The position numbers and the translations under genes were made by a program. Positions 24,296 through 38,186 of a DNA stretch of 64,000 nucleotides are shown piece after piece. The notes under the pieces are model-generated. The model made no database searches, was not told where the DNA came from, and saw only the letters and a program-made list of their open reading frames with translations. The stretch's first letter is position 1, and each line of letters starts with the position of its first letter. The stretch is from assembly GCA_907165275.2 (NCBI GenBank), contig OU015664.1:6534001-6598000 (forward strand). The letters run 5' to 3'. This stretch comes from Zygaena filipendulae (lineage: Eukaryota > Arthropoda > Insecta > Lepidoptera > Zygaenidae).

Positions 24296-24995
24296 ACTAG
24301 CTGGTGCCCGCGGTTTCACCCGCGTGAATTTTCGACCTTTGCAATGAAAGTAATGACGTTAGATTTTCTCTTTTTAAACATAGTGGTTATATACTCTTTA
24401 GTCTCAAAGAAAATATGGTCACATCATCTGTCTTCGTCTTCTTCTTCTTTTTTATTAAATTGCAACTTTTAAATAATTGTGCCAATGACAATGTGTGACT
24501 TGATAGACAAAGCAACGCGATTGAAGTAAAAAAAAAAACACGATATATTTTGAAATCATGAGATTTCCAAAATAAAATAAAGAACTAGGCAATTAAAAAA
24601 AAAAATTAAAAAGTCTCTCCAAGCTCTCTCTTAAAACTGTCTAAAACCGTCTAAAAAATGCATATCTCTAAAAAGATTTTATCATGTTCACTATGCAACA
24701 TTATATCGAAGCTTTCGACCATTGCATTGCGCTGAAGTCTTTAACTGATGATGACTTTTTTCCCCTATGTCCTATTTCGATGAAACAAAGCCTATATATT
24801 GCTCCAGATTTACCTTAATCTACTACTGAAAACTGCATGACAACCCGTTCAGTAGATGCGGAGATTATCGCGAACAGACAGACAGAGAGACAGAAAAGAA
24901 TTTCAAAAACTTTTTTTTGGGCTTGGTTACTCTTCTTTTAGGTAAAAATATTCAATGTACAGAATCGCGGATTCTACTCTTTTATTATATAGATA
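24296..24995 (+). repeat. Long family A variant with GACA microsatellite
   Basis: Head CTAGCTGGTGCCCGCGGTTTC at 24298. The tail is CCCGTTCAGTAGATGCGGAG, then GACAGACAGAGAGACAGA (about 24876-24894) and TCTACTCTTTTATTATATAG. The middle is unlike other copies and may hold unrelated insertions. Confidence 0.6.
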
Positions 24996-27275
24996 TTACA
25001 TATATGTGTTTATTGTGTCTAATATGAAGCCATATCTATACGTTTATCTATCTGTATGTTTGTATGTGCACCACACGAAATCTGCAGATATGAATAAAAT
25101 TTAGTACAAACGGTAGAAGAAAAAAGGACGTATGGCAATTTAAAACTTAGAGCGTAAAGCCACTGCACTCCCAAACGCGAACATAGATTACGGTTACAAT
25201 ATTTCTAAAGTATTAAGTGCTGTGGATCATGTTGAATAAATAAAATAAATAAATAAAATCTATGTACGCGAGTTCTTTTATTTTACTTACCAATGGCACA
25301 ATAGAAGTTTGTAGGCAAATGTATTATCTTTTGAGTCAACTCGTGCCTTCTGGTACTAAAAGATATTGATACAAAAACAGCGCTATTAAACGTTACAAAA
25401 CCAATCCAACAGCACAGTTTATCGTTATAGTAGCGTGATCCCAAGCCAATTTACGTTAGTTTGGGGGAACAACATAAAAAAAGAATAACAATAAAGTAAT
25501 AGAATTTGGGACTAGCGGCGAGCAACATTGTCGTTACCTATTTGTATGTATCAGGGGACGAAACTAATTTAATGGAGGAGCTCGATTCATTTCATTTTAC
25601 CCATAAATAGCGAGGTATAAACGTGGCGACAGTAATTACGTTAATCGAAATGGAAAAACAATACACCTTCAATGCAAGTGAAAATAAAATATCCAAAGTG
25701 AGAGTATCAGAAAGATTTAGACTTTATTTAAGTAACACAAGGCTTAAAAATGCGGACAATATTGGTCACAAAAATCTTTTGAATGTAAAACACTTGTTTA
25801 TAATTTGCAAGGATTGAAACTTGACAAGGATCTCGTTTGAAATACTTCCAGTAAGCCCTCGGGCAGAACACCTGATAAAGGCACTCCATAATTAATTTAA
25901 CAACAAAACCCCAAACATTATTTAGAGGCATATCGTGATCTGGCAGAGTTTGCGTCTGACGTCGCAGCTTACACCAGTGTTACATCGATACCGCACCCCG
26001 TAAACTCCATCCAAGTTACGTTTACGATACAATCGTGAATTCAGAAATCGTTAATCGTAACTCTCCTTTTACAATGTCATTAGGGAAATTGGCATCGTTA
26101 ATTTATAAAGGCTCCCTTCAACTGCTATGCTATCGACGAATTTAAATCGGTAATCCAGCGGTTTGCTTTATAGCTGCTATATCAGTCAGTTTATATCGAT
26201 GATCGTAAACGTGCGTTTAATGTGGGTATATGCTGTACCAATGTTGAGATCACCAAGTTAACGGTAAAGTTTAACGAAATGATTAGTGATAGAGAATCAC
26301 AAAGGTTTGAATGAAGTTACAAAATTTGAATTATTTATTCAATTTGTTTTATTGAAAAAAGAGAAAAGTATATATGGGACGCAACTACTTGGTTGTTCAC
26401 TTAATGTTTTGACAGGAAACGTCAATAGTGGCGCGAAGTTCGCGGGTGTAAAGTTACCGGTTAAACAAACCGAAAGCGTGCACAAAGCTGTAGTGCGAAA
26501 AGAAAACAACAACGGCAAATGTGATTCAAGATCGAATTACCTTTGACACTTATCAATTCAATGCAAGCTTTGTTCGAAATAAAACTATAGTGAAGATTGT
26601 GTGGTTTTTATGCTGAAGGAATAAAAGAGAATTTAGGTAAATTTTTTTAAAGAAGTTTCGAGATATGTGTTTTTATTCCTTAGACATTATTTTGTGGTAA
26701 CAGTAGGTAATTCGTATTTCTAATAATATACTAGTAACTAAACCTTCACTACAACTACATAGATAGTAATTCTACGAAGGAGAAAAACTAATTAAACTTA
26801 TTCCATTAACCCTCCGAAAGAAATCCGAAGAGGGTGTCCAATGACGATTCTACTAAAAACGAAGAAATGAACAAAGGTGAAGTAGGTAGGTGTTTAGCTA
26901 AAATAAGAACATTCTGCTTTGCTGTTGCTTTAAATATATTTTCATTAAGTACTTGTAAATTTTCATTTCTTTGTCATCAAAAATCTATCTGCTATATTTT
27001 TAGTGATTGAAATGTATTGTAGTAAATAAAGAAATTAAAAAAAAGTTAATTAAATAATTTAATTAAGATAAAGGCAGGCCAAGCTGACGAGACATAGTAG
27101 GTAATTTTATTAATATCACATAATTTTTTCGTTTTCAATACAAAAATTAAAACGTATAGAAATTTATGCTAAGCATCTCTTTTTATAGCATTTAATAATG
27201 AAGAACGTAATTCAGCAGTAAGATATTTCAACAACAAAAATATAATTTGTCTAATTCTCACAATTTTATTCTTTA
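24996..27275. other. Gene-empty sequence
   Basis: A TTGAATAAATAAAATAAATA run at about 25232 looks like a retroposon tail. Frames at 25623-25817 (+) and 26286-26546 (+) are short and unrecognised. AT-rich throughout. Confidence 0.5.
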
Positions 27276-27620
27276 CTAGCTGGACCCCGCGTTTTCGCCC
27301 ACGTTAATTTGAGAAAAAATCCTACTAATGCACAATAAGTAGGTATATTACATTACTACATGATTTTTGCGTACCTATATCCGAAATGCAAAGTCAAAGT
27401 AAGCTCACGAAAGGAATAATTTTCCTGTTTCTTTTCAATAGTTTTCATTGCTACTCCGCTCCTTTTGGTCGTAGCGTAATGTTATATAGCCTATAACCTT
27501 CCTAGATAAATGGACTATCCAACACAAAAATAATTTTTCAATTTAAACCGTAGTTCCGAAGATTAGCGCATTCAACAACAAACATATGTTGTTACAAAAG
27601 TATAGATATATAGATTACTT
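27276..27620 (+). repeat. Diverged family A head with uncertain tail
   Basis: CTAGCTGGACCCCGCGTTTTCGCCC is a mutated head. The canonical middle is missing. GTAGTTCCGAAGATTAGCGC at about 27550 and a TATAGATATATAGA end could be the remnant tail of a relative. Confidence 0.4.
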
Positions 27621-29619
27621 TTGTAACAAAATACTGTATTAGTAGGTACCGTCACGTCCATACGTAGAATTCATCACGATAGTTAAATTCGGTATTCCTA
27701 TAGGTGCTGCATTTCCGAATGTATTGATGACTGGAACACAAAGCCAGGGCGATGCCGAGATTAAGTAAGTAACTTGTGGGGTTTCAATTGTTCGGGTATT
27801 CTAGAGCACAAAGGCTAAAATTTTCCAGACACAAAGTATTTTGATGCCTTTCACCAACAATGGCTAGGGTAGTCGACAGCGCACAGCTTCTGATGAGTGT
27901 TTAAAAATTTGAACCCGTGGATTTTTGCAATTTGTACACAGAACAAAATTCTTTTTATTGTTAATGTTAATGTGGCAATAAAATACCTTTACTTAGTTAT
28001 CGAACGAAATTTGATTTCAGTTCTCTCACAAACAATACAAATATATTTCATAACATTTTCTCTTTTGTGTTTATCGTACCTCAATTTTATTTGTGAAACT
28101 AGCTTTGAGCCCCGCAGCCTTTTTTCCGAATGTATGTCCTTTCTGGTATTGTCTATCTGATGTGGGTGTAAAAGCTAAATAAATATTTCGAACTTAATTT
28201 TTCACAAGCCTAATTTTCGAATTGACGTAACTAGATCAAACAAATAATTTCTATTTAAAGTCATATCTTCAGTAAAAATTGATAATCTTGCGGCATTTTG
28301 TTATTGAAAGTTAATATTTGCTACGCTGAAGTTGAAACGATCATTATGATAGATTACTCGCTTTCAGGGGTGCACAAAAGGGTACTTTTATCTTGAAATT
28401 CCCGCAGGAACTCTTTAATTAAGGTAAGTAAAACCACGGGAAACTATTAATAATGAAACAGTTCAACTCGTATGCAGTAAAAATATTACCATAATGAACT
28501 TCAAAATCACGTTAACCTAAAGTGAATCATGTTGATATTAATGCTACAAGTGAGCGAGGCTTTAATTGCACCATAATATTCAACGCTCTTGTTTATCGAT
28601 GTCAAATTAAAATAATTTTATTAATTAGTTTGCAATAGCGTTCGCGTTGACTGCGCCGGTACCCGTGTGATGCAGTTTGTTGGGTCGCGTAATGAAATAA
28701 ATTTAAACTAATAATATGCAATTACAGTGATTGTGAACGCTGTACAGACATTTTCATAGCAACATTTATTGAGTAGGTACCTAGAGACAAGTGCGCATCA
28801 AGCTACTCCACTTTACAAAATACATATTATAACTATGATAATAACAATCTCTTTACTAAAGAGATCTCTCTTATCTGATGTGTTTTCCGTTTTATAACTA
28901 TCCCATAAACATATTCATCTGGGATTACATTATTATTTTTACACAAGCTCCAGGTCGTTATCAGTTGAGTTTAATCGATATAATTTACATGACCAAAAAT
29001 GGCTTGCGTAAAATCCACATTACGTGGGAAATTCGTGACTGGAATGCATTACTTAATTACGGATGACGTGCTATCCAAATATATTTTAATATAAAATTCA
29101 TTATTATATTACCTCTTCTGTTAAACAACATAATTATTATGTATACATACCTACATTAAATAACATATACCGTAATATTATTTATGTTTTTAAAAAAGAG
29201 AAAAGCAAAAATATCACTTGAATGTAGCATAATGTATATTCATATCAAAGTACGACCTAGCAGTATGCAATACTTTTGTCAAATTGATGCTTCTGAAGTA
29301 GCAAACTGAACGTTTAGTTCTAAAAGTATTTTGACGAAGGTAAGCCTCCTCGAAATGTCCTCAACCCTTTGTCTCACGAGAATACAATGGACAATCGCAA
29401 TGGTTTGAAGATGCGATATGGGACAGCCCTCGCGTTACGTCTACGTGACCAAATTTCAAGAGAAATGTTTTGTTGTACAGCTACTTCTGAAATAAGTAAT
29501 GTCATCTCTCTAAGGGGCGAGTATCGTGTAACATTGCCTAACGTCAGAGCTGTGTACAGGTAGGTACGTTTTAAATGGGCCGAAATATAAAATGAAATAT
29601 GTAATATACAAGGTTATAT
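27621..29619. other. Gene-empty sequence around a small repeat fragment
   Basis: Apart from the repeat at 28370-28448 I see nothing I can name. The frames at 27897-28160, 28878-29066 and 29369-29563 (+) lack recognisable motifs. Confidence 0.5.
28370..28448 (-). repeat. Family A end fragment
   Basis: GGGGTGCACAAAAGGGTAC, TTTTATCTTGAAATTCCCGC, then GTAAGTAAAACCACGGGAAAC is a mutated reversed head. The GTAAGT here belongs to the repeat, not to a splice site. Confidence 0.6.
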
Positions 29620-29900
29620 TATCAATGCACAGCTGAAACCGCTGGGTTTAGAACCACGAAATTTTGCACAGATATTCCTAAGTGACGTAGGTGTGCACTA
29701 AGAAAGGATTTTTGAGAATTCAACCTCTATGGGGGTGAAAAGTGGTTGCAAAGTTTCTATGGAACAACTTGTTTTCTCGGAAGAAATTTTAGGTATATAT
29801 TTTCAGGACTACGGAAAGACAAATAGGGTATTCTTATCGCGAATTCCCGCGGGATCTCTGAAATTAACGCGGGTGAAACGGCGGGGAACACCTATTAATA
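29620..29900 (-). repeat. Family A variant 4
   Basis: It holds ACCGCTGGGTTTAGAACCAC, CTAAGTGACGTAGGTGTGC, GGATTTTTGAGAATTCAACC, GGGGGTGAAAAGTGGTTGC, then TTCCCGCGGG and the CGCGGGTGAAACGGCGGGG end. The forward sibling at 39719-39952 has the same parts in reverse order. Confidence 0.7.
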
Positions 29901-30949
29901 GTTATTAATGCAACTGTTTTAATACCTAATTAGAACAGTTGCCTACAAAACTTTATCTAAACCCATGATATGAATTCTTTATAAAAGGTTCTGAAATAGT
30001 ACATCTTCAGAAAATTTATGTACACCTACTACCAATGACATTATAAGTAAGGACCTACTAACTCTTATTTTCCAATTTATGAAATCTTGATATGCCTTTC
30101 TGGTAATAATTGGTTAGTTCTTTGCTGCATTAGGAATACCTATCTAGTGGTGTATTATGAAAGCTGTGTTTTGTTTCTCTTATTTTTGTAAACAACAAAG
30201 TAATGATTTTTTTTTGCAATAAGGTAGGTAAGGTATTATACTAATATCGAACAAAAATGGCGGGATACGACGTGAATTCGAATAACCTTCATTCTTTTTG
30301 TTTATTGCGCGTGCATGACAATGTTCTTTTTAACCGACTTCCCAAAAAGGAGGAGGTTCTCAATTCGACGCGTATGTTTTTTTTTTTGAGTTGCATAATG
30401 AAATTCAGTATAACGTTATAAGTTACTTATAACACTTTTTTGGATGATAATATTATAATGGTTACGATGACACTGGCTGCTTTAATGTTGGCAATAAGCT
30501 AAGTGTTTCAAAACTGTTATAGAGGATTTATAGCATGGAAGTAGGTAAATATAATTAAATAAGTATGTTGAATTGAAAAGAAACAAAAAGCGCAAGAATA
30601 AAAACCAGTATTTTAAGAAGCATCAAAAGTTTTTAAATTCAAACGTTTATGGCCAACGGTCAAAGCCGATGCTTGAGCTTCCAGTGCGCCGGACGTTGCG
30701 TCCGCAACTAGGGTCCACCTCTTTCACTTATTGTGTTTTATTTTGTCTTTTTTCACTTGTGCCCAGCTAAATGCGTCCTTTCTTTCAACTCAGCTCTTTG
30801 TTGGCTTCCACTATCCTGGACATTTGTCTCCGATGCATAACTAGAGTTTTCAGAAAGATATATTCAATTGAGTTTTTCTATTGTATAAAATTTTTTTAAT
30901 TCCTTTTAGTCTTTTAACATTTTTTTTTTATTTAGTTTTTTATTTTACC
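29901..30949. other. Gene-empty sequence
   Basis: AT-rich. The only recognised item is the CCGACTTCC fragment at 30333-30390. Confidence 0.5.
30333..30390 (+). repeat. Fragment of the CCGACTTCC element
   Basis: TTTTTAACCGACTTCCCAAA, AAGGAGGAGGTTCTC and a T11 run repeat the left-end order of the composite at 3757. Nothing further downstream matches, so it is a short left-end piece. Confidence 0.75.
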
Positions 30950-31165
30950 ATGGATTGGCATATGTGGTTACCACGTCGATTCATAATTAAGAGATCCCGG
31001 GTTCGATTACGGGTGGGTGTGGAGTTTATATGATGAACACGGGGTTTCACTTTCCAGTCTAGGAGGGTGGGTCTCTTTGATATTTACATATCATTAGTAA
31101 TGTAGTATACGTAACGTAACGTAGTATATATAATATTATGTACCACACTGCTTGATTAGTTATAT
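30950..31165 (+). repeat. tRNA-derived SINE
   Basis: An A-box-like GGATTGGCATATGTGGTTACC (from 30952) and a B-box GGTTCGATTAC (31000-31010) are spaced as in a tRNA promoter, followed by GGGTGGGTGTGGA. No acceptor stem can pair, so this is a SINE head, not a tRNA gene. The head resembles the SINE at 41436. The downstream limit is uncertain. Confidence 0.65.
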
Positions 31166-32709
31166 ATATATAGCGTATAACTTATTGTGGTATTCAATAG
31201 ATTTATGAACTGTATTAAAAAGTATGAATTAAAAAAGCGACGTTACATGAAGCTTGTTATTAGGCAATTGGAGCGGCATTCAACCAGTAACGTTCAACTA
31301 GCCGACAACATACGGCTAACTTTCCTAAAGCATTGCCCTTTCATAATGACTAGCTGGACGGTCGCGTTTGTCCATCCTTCCTCTATGTCCGGCAAAGAAT
31401 TATCCCAAACTTATTCGACCCTTTTGACCCGACCCGGCCCATCGTTCAAGGCTTTAACCCCTGTAATTAGCAACCTACCAGGCCTGCTGTCTGCTTATCT
31501 GAATTTATAAGCAGAATTTTGTATTATAATAAATATCGAAGTCTGCGACTTTTGTTCGATGTTACTTAATATCTCTTTCTAACATACCTACCTACCCAGT
31601 GAGGAATTTAGCAAAAAATACAAACCGAATTAGGTACGTGTCGACCGTGCATGCGATGCGTGCAGCTGACGCCGAAAATATAGCATATTATTATGATGTC
31701 CCTAATCTACTTCACGGTCGGTTGGACCGGGAGGCCGCTGTCGATAACAATAACCGACTTAATACGCCCGATAATCGGTTTTGCTATTCGAAAACATCCG
31801 TGATTGACACTTTCGATGACGTTTGAGCTGAACCGAACACTCCTGAGTGCGGACCCAACATTTTCCATTCGCCCGAGGGGAAATAAATATTATGTTGAAT
31901 AAATTTTGTACATTAGAGGCTTAAATCTGTATTCAGCGTGTTTACAAGCGCGGATATTTTATGTGCAACTTATTTACTAGCGTGCTCTAGTTTAGACTCG
32001 TCATTGTAGTTTCGTGCTGATTTGAATGCCAACCCGTGTTCATTCAGACTGAACATTAGTGGAATTTCATTAAGTGTGGTGGAGCTTAATGATACAAGTT
32101 TCCACATTCATTAAGCCCTCGACAAACTGTTTAAGTACGCAATGTTTAATGGATAGAGGCGGTAATTGCACATTAATACTGCGGCTTAGGATGACCACGA
32201 TAACGCTTTACTCTGACCAGACTATGAAACCGTGGGTAATATCAATTTGAATATGAAATAAAATATGTACATAACTTGGTTTTTCATCCACAAGTACCTA
32301 GATAAGAGATATATTTAAACGATTACTGGTAAAAGTTTGTAAAATACAAAAAGTTTGCCTGAAAGTTGCAAAATCCGTTCTTTGTAGGCAAAATAGACAT
32401 ATGAATTATGAACTTAACAACTGTATTAAAATTCTCAGTCCTGTCATCGCTGACGAGAGGGCAATGAAACAAAAGAAGAGTTTTGTCTCGTTTCAACGCG
32501 TTCACGTGAATATTGCTATCTCACGTCATATTGTGGACCCTTGAAAGCGTCTCAGTTTTGAATGTGTTTGTGACAACAGTACCTACTCGTTATGTTACCT
32601 ATATTCAAGAGCGTATATGTGTTTCAAATATGGCTTTTGAATTTTTACGACTTGTTTTTAGCCTCATAAAAACATAAATAACGCTGGATGAGTAACAAAA
32701 ATTTCGATG
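31166..32709. other. Gene-empty, partly balanced composition
   Basis: 31230-31500 and 31600-31860 are less AT-rich and open for 107 and 75 codons on the plus strand. Neither has a recognisable domain or splice context. These patches could be conserved non-coding elements. Confidence 0.45.
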
Positions 32710-32935
32710 CTAGGTAATCAAATAAAAAATAAAGGTCAACTTACCCCGTCTATGTCTGACGTGATACTTGCTCTTAGTAACAGTTCCAGCACAACACGGT
32801 TGTTCATAATAAAAATTATATGAACTTTCCACTTCAGTAGTCTTTTGCAGAGCCTGGGATTGAACCTGCCATCTCAAACTAACGGCCAGGAAGACGAACC
32901 ACCGAACCACAACCGCTAAGACGCTCATAGTCCGT
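32710..32935 (-). repeat. tRNA-derived SINE, minus strand
   Basis: On the minus strand, an A-box TGGTTCGGTGGTT (within 32894-32909) and a B-box GGTTCAATCCC (within 32856-32870) are about 40 bases apart. The body ends in a T-rich stretch near 32720. The acceptor stem does not pair, and the head sequence differs from the other two SINEs, so it is probably a separate family. Confidence 0.6.
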
Positions 32936-35900
32936 GCGTTGATGTACATTTCACTTCAAAAATGTTATCACTATACTACTAAGCACTAAAGTACTATCCA
33001 AAGTTTATAAAGAAAAGTCTGCAGTCATATTTCTTAGGCTATCCTGAAAACGAAAAAAAAGAAACATCAGTTTTACCCAAACTGAATCAGGAAATTGTAA
33101 GTAACCAACTACGGCATAATTTTGTATCATGTACGTTCATATAATATTTTGACTTCAATATATTTTACATATACCTACTATACATATAATAGGTAACATA
33201 ATAAATATACATAATATACAAAAAAAATATGTAAGTCTTTTGGCACAAATTTTACCATTCTTATATTGAGTAGCTAGACCGTATAGGCCAATTTAGGCCT
33301 AACATTTTAAAGATTGGCTACCTTATAATCAGAACAAAGTTGATCACGTAACCAAAGTAAAAAAAGCAATAAATTTCAATAGTTAATTACGATGTAATTT
33401 ACACGAAAAAAATGTATAATATGTAGTACGTAACAAGATCATTTATTTTGTTTTAAGATAAAAGAAATTTATTACACTTGTTAAGTAATTCGAAACTTGG
33501 AATAAATTTTCGTGAGACCTATTTTATATACGTAAGTAGATGTTATCTTATACTATATAAAACTTTTTGCTATACGTTTCATTTATTTCTAGTTCTGTAA
33601 CGATTTCTGACCGTGCTAAACTTAAATACTAATTCAGTAAAACCCAAAAGTAATGGTTAGATAGTTTAAAAAAAGTCAACACAATATAGGTAGGTAAGCT
33701 TATTTCAAATAAACATGACAATCTTTTCTGTTGACTTTGCATTAATAAAAAAAAAAGTCTGATATTCTGTGTAGGGTAACTTTAATGGCTGCAAAGACCA
33801 TTACGCGACCAGGCAATGACATTAAACACACCTCGGGTAATGAAAACCGCATGGTCATATGCAACAGGGGCTCATGTGATAACCCCTTTATTCTAAATAA
33901 ACGGGCGAAATTACACGTCATGTGACACATATTGTTGTATTTGTGTGATGCTTTGAATAAAAATTACCTAAAATGTATTAAATACAAATAGAGATTCATA
34001 GCTTAGTCGCATATTGTTCAAACGTACCTACTAGTCACATTGACTGCGCATTGAAAGGACCTGAATATATTTGTCAGAAACTAAGAATTGTACTTAAAAA
34101 ATATTCAAAATTTTCTCTAAAAATACCTGCAATTTCACAAGCAAGCAGATAATGCAGCAATACTACTGAAGAACATGGGAGTATGTAACTTACAAATGAA
34201 AACTTGCAAAGTCCTATCAATGTGTGAGAAACGTTGCTGCAAAGTAAAGCCAAAAATAAAGTCTTAGGTAGCATTTAGAAATCGCATTTATATTACTGGT
34301 ACTTTTGTTTTGTAAATTTCAAATGCGTGATAAACAAACTTACCGTTTCTTGTAAGTCATGCTTAGTGGGCATAAATAAGTCATCCAATTTACGTATACT
34401 ATATACATTACGTCATTTACCTTTAACGTTCCCCTAGATAGGTGAGAAACGTTATCGTGGATATTATATATAGGTGAATAAGTAAATGTCTTCTGGTAAA
34501 TTTAACTCGAATCTTTTGGATGGTCCCTCGTCATGTGACCGGACCGATATCATGCGCTGAATGCGGTCAGGGATCGCGCCATGAAAGAGTTTCACAGATG
34601 AATTAAATAGATATAACCTAATAGTATCAAAAAGGACCCCTAAAGGGACGGTATTACGGTATCACAAACAAATATTCACCTACTGAGTATTATTTATACA
34701 GTTTTGATGGATTAATATTGAAACAAAAACTTAATATTTACTTTACCTAATGTAAAGGAAGAGAGAAACGTCATCTATCAGCACAAGTAACTAGTACTTT
34801 TTTTCCAAGAGCAATAATTTAAAATTCACTAATTAGTAGCGCTCATACATAACTGTTTAACATTATATTTTCTCTTTAATCAAACATGATTAGAGGAAAT
34901 AGTTATTGATTTATGGTTAACCAATACAATTGCTTTAATTTTTGTTGATTTTTGGCCTACTTATTCTTTAATAACCTAGTGTTAGTTTGATTTCCGTTTG
35001 AAAATCTTGGTAGTCCAGGAAAAAAAATTGCCGTAAGTAAATAAAATGTAACGAAAACGGACTTACAAAAAGTTCAAACAAAAGAGAACCGTTTTATATA
35101 TTATAATCCTACTTCTTTTAACCTTAGGTACAAATAATAATATTATTGCTATAGTCAATTCTTGCTCGCTGGGCCACTCACGTAAAAACAGGGCAATGAA
35201 TCGGACTGATTTCAGGCATTTAATATATTTAGAGATCTGGAAAATACTACAGACTTAAAGTATACTGCTTATCTCTGTAGTTCATAATATACCTCTAAAT
35301 AGGTTTCTGAGTGAATCCGAAATCCGTATTGCTACATTAAAAATCATTAATATTATTCATAATTTTTAGAACGAATATTACCATGTCTCTGTTAGTGGTG
35401 TACGGTATTACTGAAGGGTGCGTAAAAAAAAAAATTCCAATGATTAATGATGCGTCTTTTTAAGCTCGCGAGAGATTTTTATACAATTGACAGTAGACAC
35501 TTACTCCGGAGTAAATATTTAAAAACTTCTCCCCTTACATATAGAAAATACTCGAAATGCGACATCATCCGTTGGTATCAGGACTTCATCGGGATAAAGG
35601 AGCTTAAGCTTCATCATATATCATGTGTTTGAAGTTTTCTGATTATGTCTCTCTGGTGTTATTTTAAATGGGGTTCTTATTCCTTGAAACGGCAAAACGG
35701 TACTTAGCTGAGAATTGCTTTAAAAATGACCAGAATTTTAGGTTAACTTTCCTTGGTCACAGTAAATGTGTTATGGCAAAGTTATCTTTAGAAAGCCAGA
35801 CAGAATATATTTTAGTATTTAGATGACAATATTGGGACGTGAAGGTCGTTGCTATAAGAACAATTTCTTGGAAAAGTAGTCAGAACCACTCGGCAACGAT

Positions 35901-36798
35901 AACCGGTTCTGTACAAATGTTTCGTTACCTGTGATTACCAACATGGGATCGCATTCATGACGACTCCTTTTAATAACACAATAATATATCATAATACAAT
36001 ATATACCTACTTGAATATTTAAACAATTGTACACAAAAGCGAATTTCGAATTCAAAGTAAGTATCTAAATCTCACCACAATCTCTACAACAAAACCTGTA
36101 AGCGTAAAAGTATCTTAACAAATTAATTAATTAACGCAAATGTAATACACTTTTGTTCCATTAAACCGTACGAAATTAATTAATTACGCCTTGAGAAATC
36201 TTTATGTAATAATTAAATGTGTAATTCTGATATTACTAGGTTCATTTAACGGATTTGAATTTGCCAGAGATATTCGTCGATCCGGTTTTCCATTAAAATT
36301 ATACCGTTACCTACTGCCCATTTCGCGGCCGACTCTACTCATTATGGATGAAGAATGTAAAGAAATTTCATCCGACAACCCATTGAGGCAGCCCTCCCAA
36401 TTGTGCGAAGGTGTTCCGATTGAATAGTAGGTGGAACGGGGGTACGTGTATAATGAAATTTCGCCTTGATAAAGACCAGTGAGCCCGTAACTTAATACTT
36501 GATGTTTCCTCCTCAACCCAGTATCAATGACGTGCCATTAAGCCGAGCAAAAATATCTGCCGGCAAATCTTTGTTAAGTAAATTAACACTTGCGTGTAAA
36601 AGATAATTACACACAGCTTTATAATGTGCGGCTTGGTTTCAACGCTTCATCAATACATGAGTTAAACTCGAACACATAATATTACTCTTATTATTATTAT
36701 AATTATAGTCCATCTGAATACGGTTAGTACTAACAATTCAAAGTTGGTCCAAAATAACCCTATAAACTGCATCTACTCGTAAATGATTTTTATCTAAA
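32936..36798. other. Gene-empty sequence
   Basis: Nearly 4 kb with no recognisable repeat. 36230-36440 is less AT-rich and open on both strands without a familiar motif. AT-rich, with short GGTAGGTA motifs that are frequent all over this window. Confidence 0.5.
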
Positions 36799-37035
36799 AC
36801 TAGCTGTGCCCGCGGTTTTACTCGCGTGAGTTTTGGAATGCCCACAGGAACTTCTAATTTTCTTTAATACAAACCTTCTCCTGATGATTTGAACCCAACA
36901 AAAAAGCATTATTAATAAAAGTACTCTATGTCCTTCTCTGCATCCCTGAAAACGTGTATGCAAAATTTTATGATCCGTTGAGGCGTGAAGGCGTAACAAA
37001 CAAAAAATTCACTTTCGCATTTATAATATGTAAGG
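36799..37035 (+). repeat. Family A copy with internal insertion
   Basis: Head CTAGCTGTGCCCGCGGTTTT, a ~60-bp unrelated stretch (36860-36920), then AAAAGTACTCTATGTCCTTC, CCTGAAAACGTGTATGC, GTTGAGGCGTGAAGGCGTAA, CGCATTTATAATATG. The microsatellite is reduced to CAAACAAAAAA. Confidence 0.8.
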
Positions 37036-38025
37036 ACAAGATGTAAAAGAAATATGTACTGAATTTGCCTGAATGATTTCTTTGGTACAAAAATTACAAA
37101 GTCTAGATCCAAGGTCTACATAATATTATTATTGTAATGTTTTTTTTCCTTATTCTGTGCGAAGTACTTTTCCACTGTATATATTTTTCCATTATGTTAT
37201 ACATGTAAAGTAATAAAACCAACACTGGAGCTTTTTATTATGTTTACTCTCAAAACAAGATTTACTGATTTATGGATGTGTGAATACATTTCTTTTTCAA
37301 TACGCTCGTTCGCTAAGTAAACAAAGTTGATTTTTACGCAACGAGAATCAAGATCTATTTTCTTACATGCAGCGAAAGCAACATGGCTTGAAAGTGAATT
37401 TCATTGCCGTCCTTTATGTGGTCAAGATATTCCATGCTGAAAAGCACATTAACTCCAAGGTATTTAATATTTACATATTCTTTTTTACAAACTTTATAAA
37501 CTTTAATTTGCAATGTTGGTAAGGTAAGTTGTCTGCACTTTCCATCAAATCTTGCAAATCAACGACCACTTTTATTTTATTTATATGTATATAGATTTGT
37601 GGATAAAAGTAATAAAAATAACATTACAAATATAATTAGCCATGCCAAATTCGGACATGCGAATTTATGCCGATTACATTTCAGGTGAATAGCCAACTGT
37701 TAGCATAAATTCCATTTGAACTGGGATTTGCTGAAGCTAAAGCTTATCAATGTGGGAAATAACGGATTTGGTTGATCAAATTTGAATAAAATTAGAGACG
37801 CAATCAGTGATTGTAGCTAAGTATTAAGTAAATTCGGAGGTGTTTAATCCATGTAAATGAATAGCACTGTCCAGGAGATATTCGGCAGAGAATACCTTTA
37901 TAGCTTCAAATAAATATAATTTACACAATATCGTAGAAACAGCGAATTTTACATAAGCTTCTTAACGAGGGGTCTGAATTTTATCTAAGACCCAACATAG
38001 AAACAGCTCCATAGAAGAAATGTAA
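37036..38025. other. Gene-empty sequence
   Basis: No exon or repeat recognised. AT-rich. Confidence 0.5.
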
Positions 38026-38186
38026 TCCTACTAATATTATAAATATGAAAGTGTGGATGTTTGGATGATTGTTACTCAGTCACGCAAAAGCGACTAAACG
38101 GATTTGAATGAAATTTGGCATGCACGTTGTCAGGGGTTCTTTTTATCTCGGAATTCCCGCGGGAACTCCGAAATTACCGCAATTAT
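38026..38186 (-). repeat. Family A copy with 2 octamer units
   Basis: CCTACTAATATTATAAATAT, GGATGTTT then GGATGATT (38054-38069), TTACTCAGTCACGC, AATTTGGCATGCACGTTGTC, TTTTTATCTCGGAATTCCCG. The head is cut after AATTACCGC. Confidence 0.85.

Noticed and set aside
28405..28425. Splice donor AAGGTAAGTAAAAC
   Set aside because: It is mutated family A end sequence, where GGGTGAAAC became GTAAGTAAAAC.
31187..31826. Plus-strand frames of 107 and 75 codons
   Set aside because: No domain recognised and no acceptor/donor pair that fits; kept only as possible conserved non-coding DNA.
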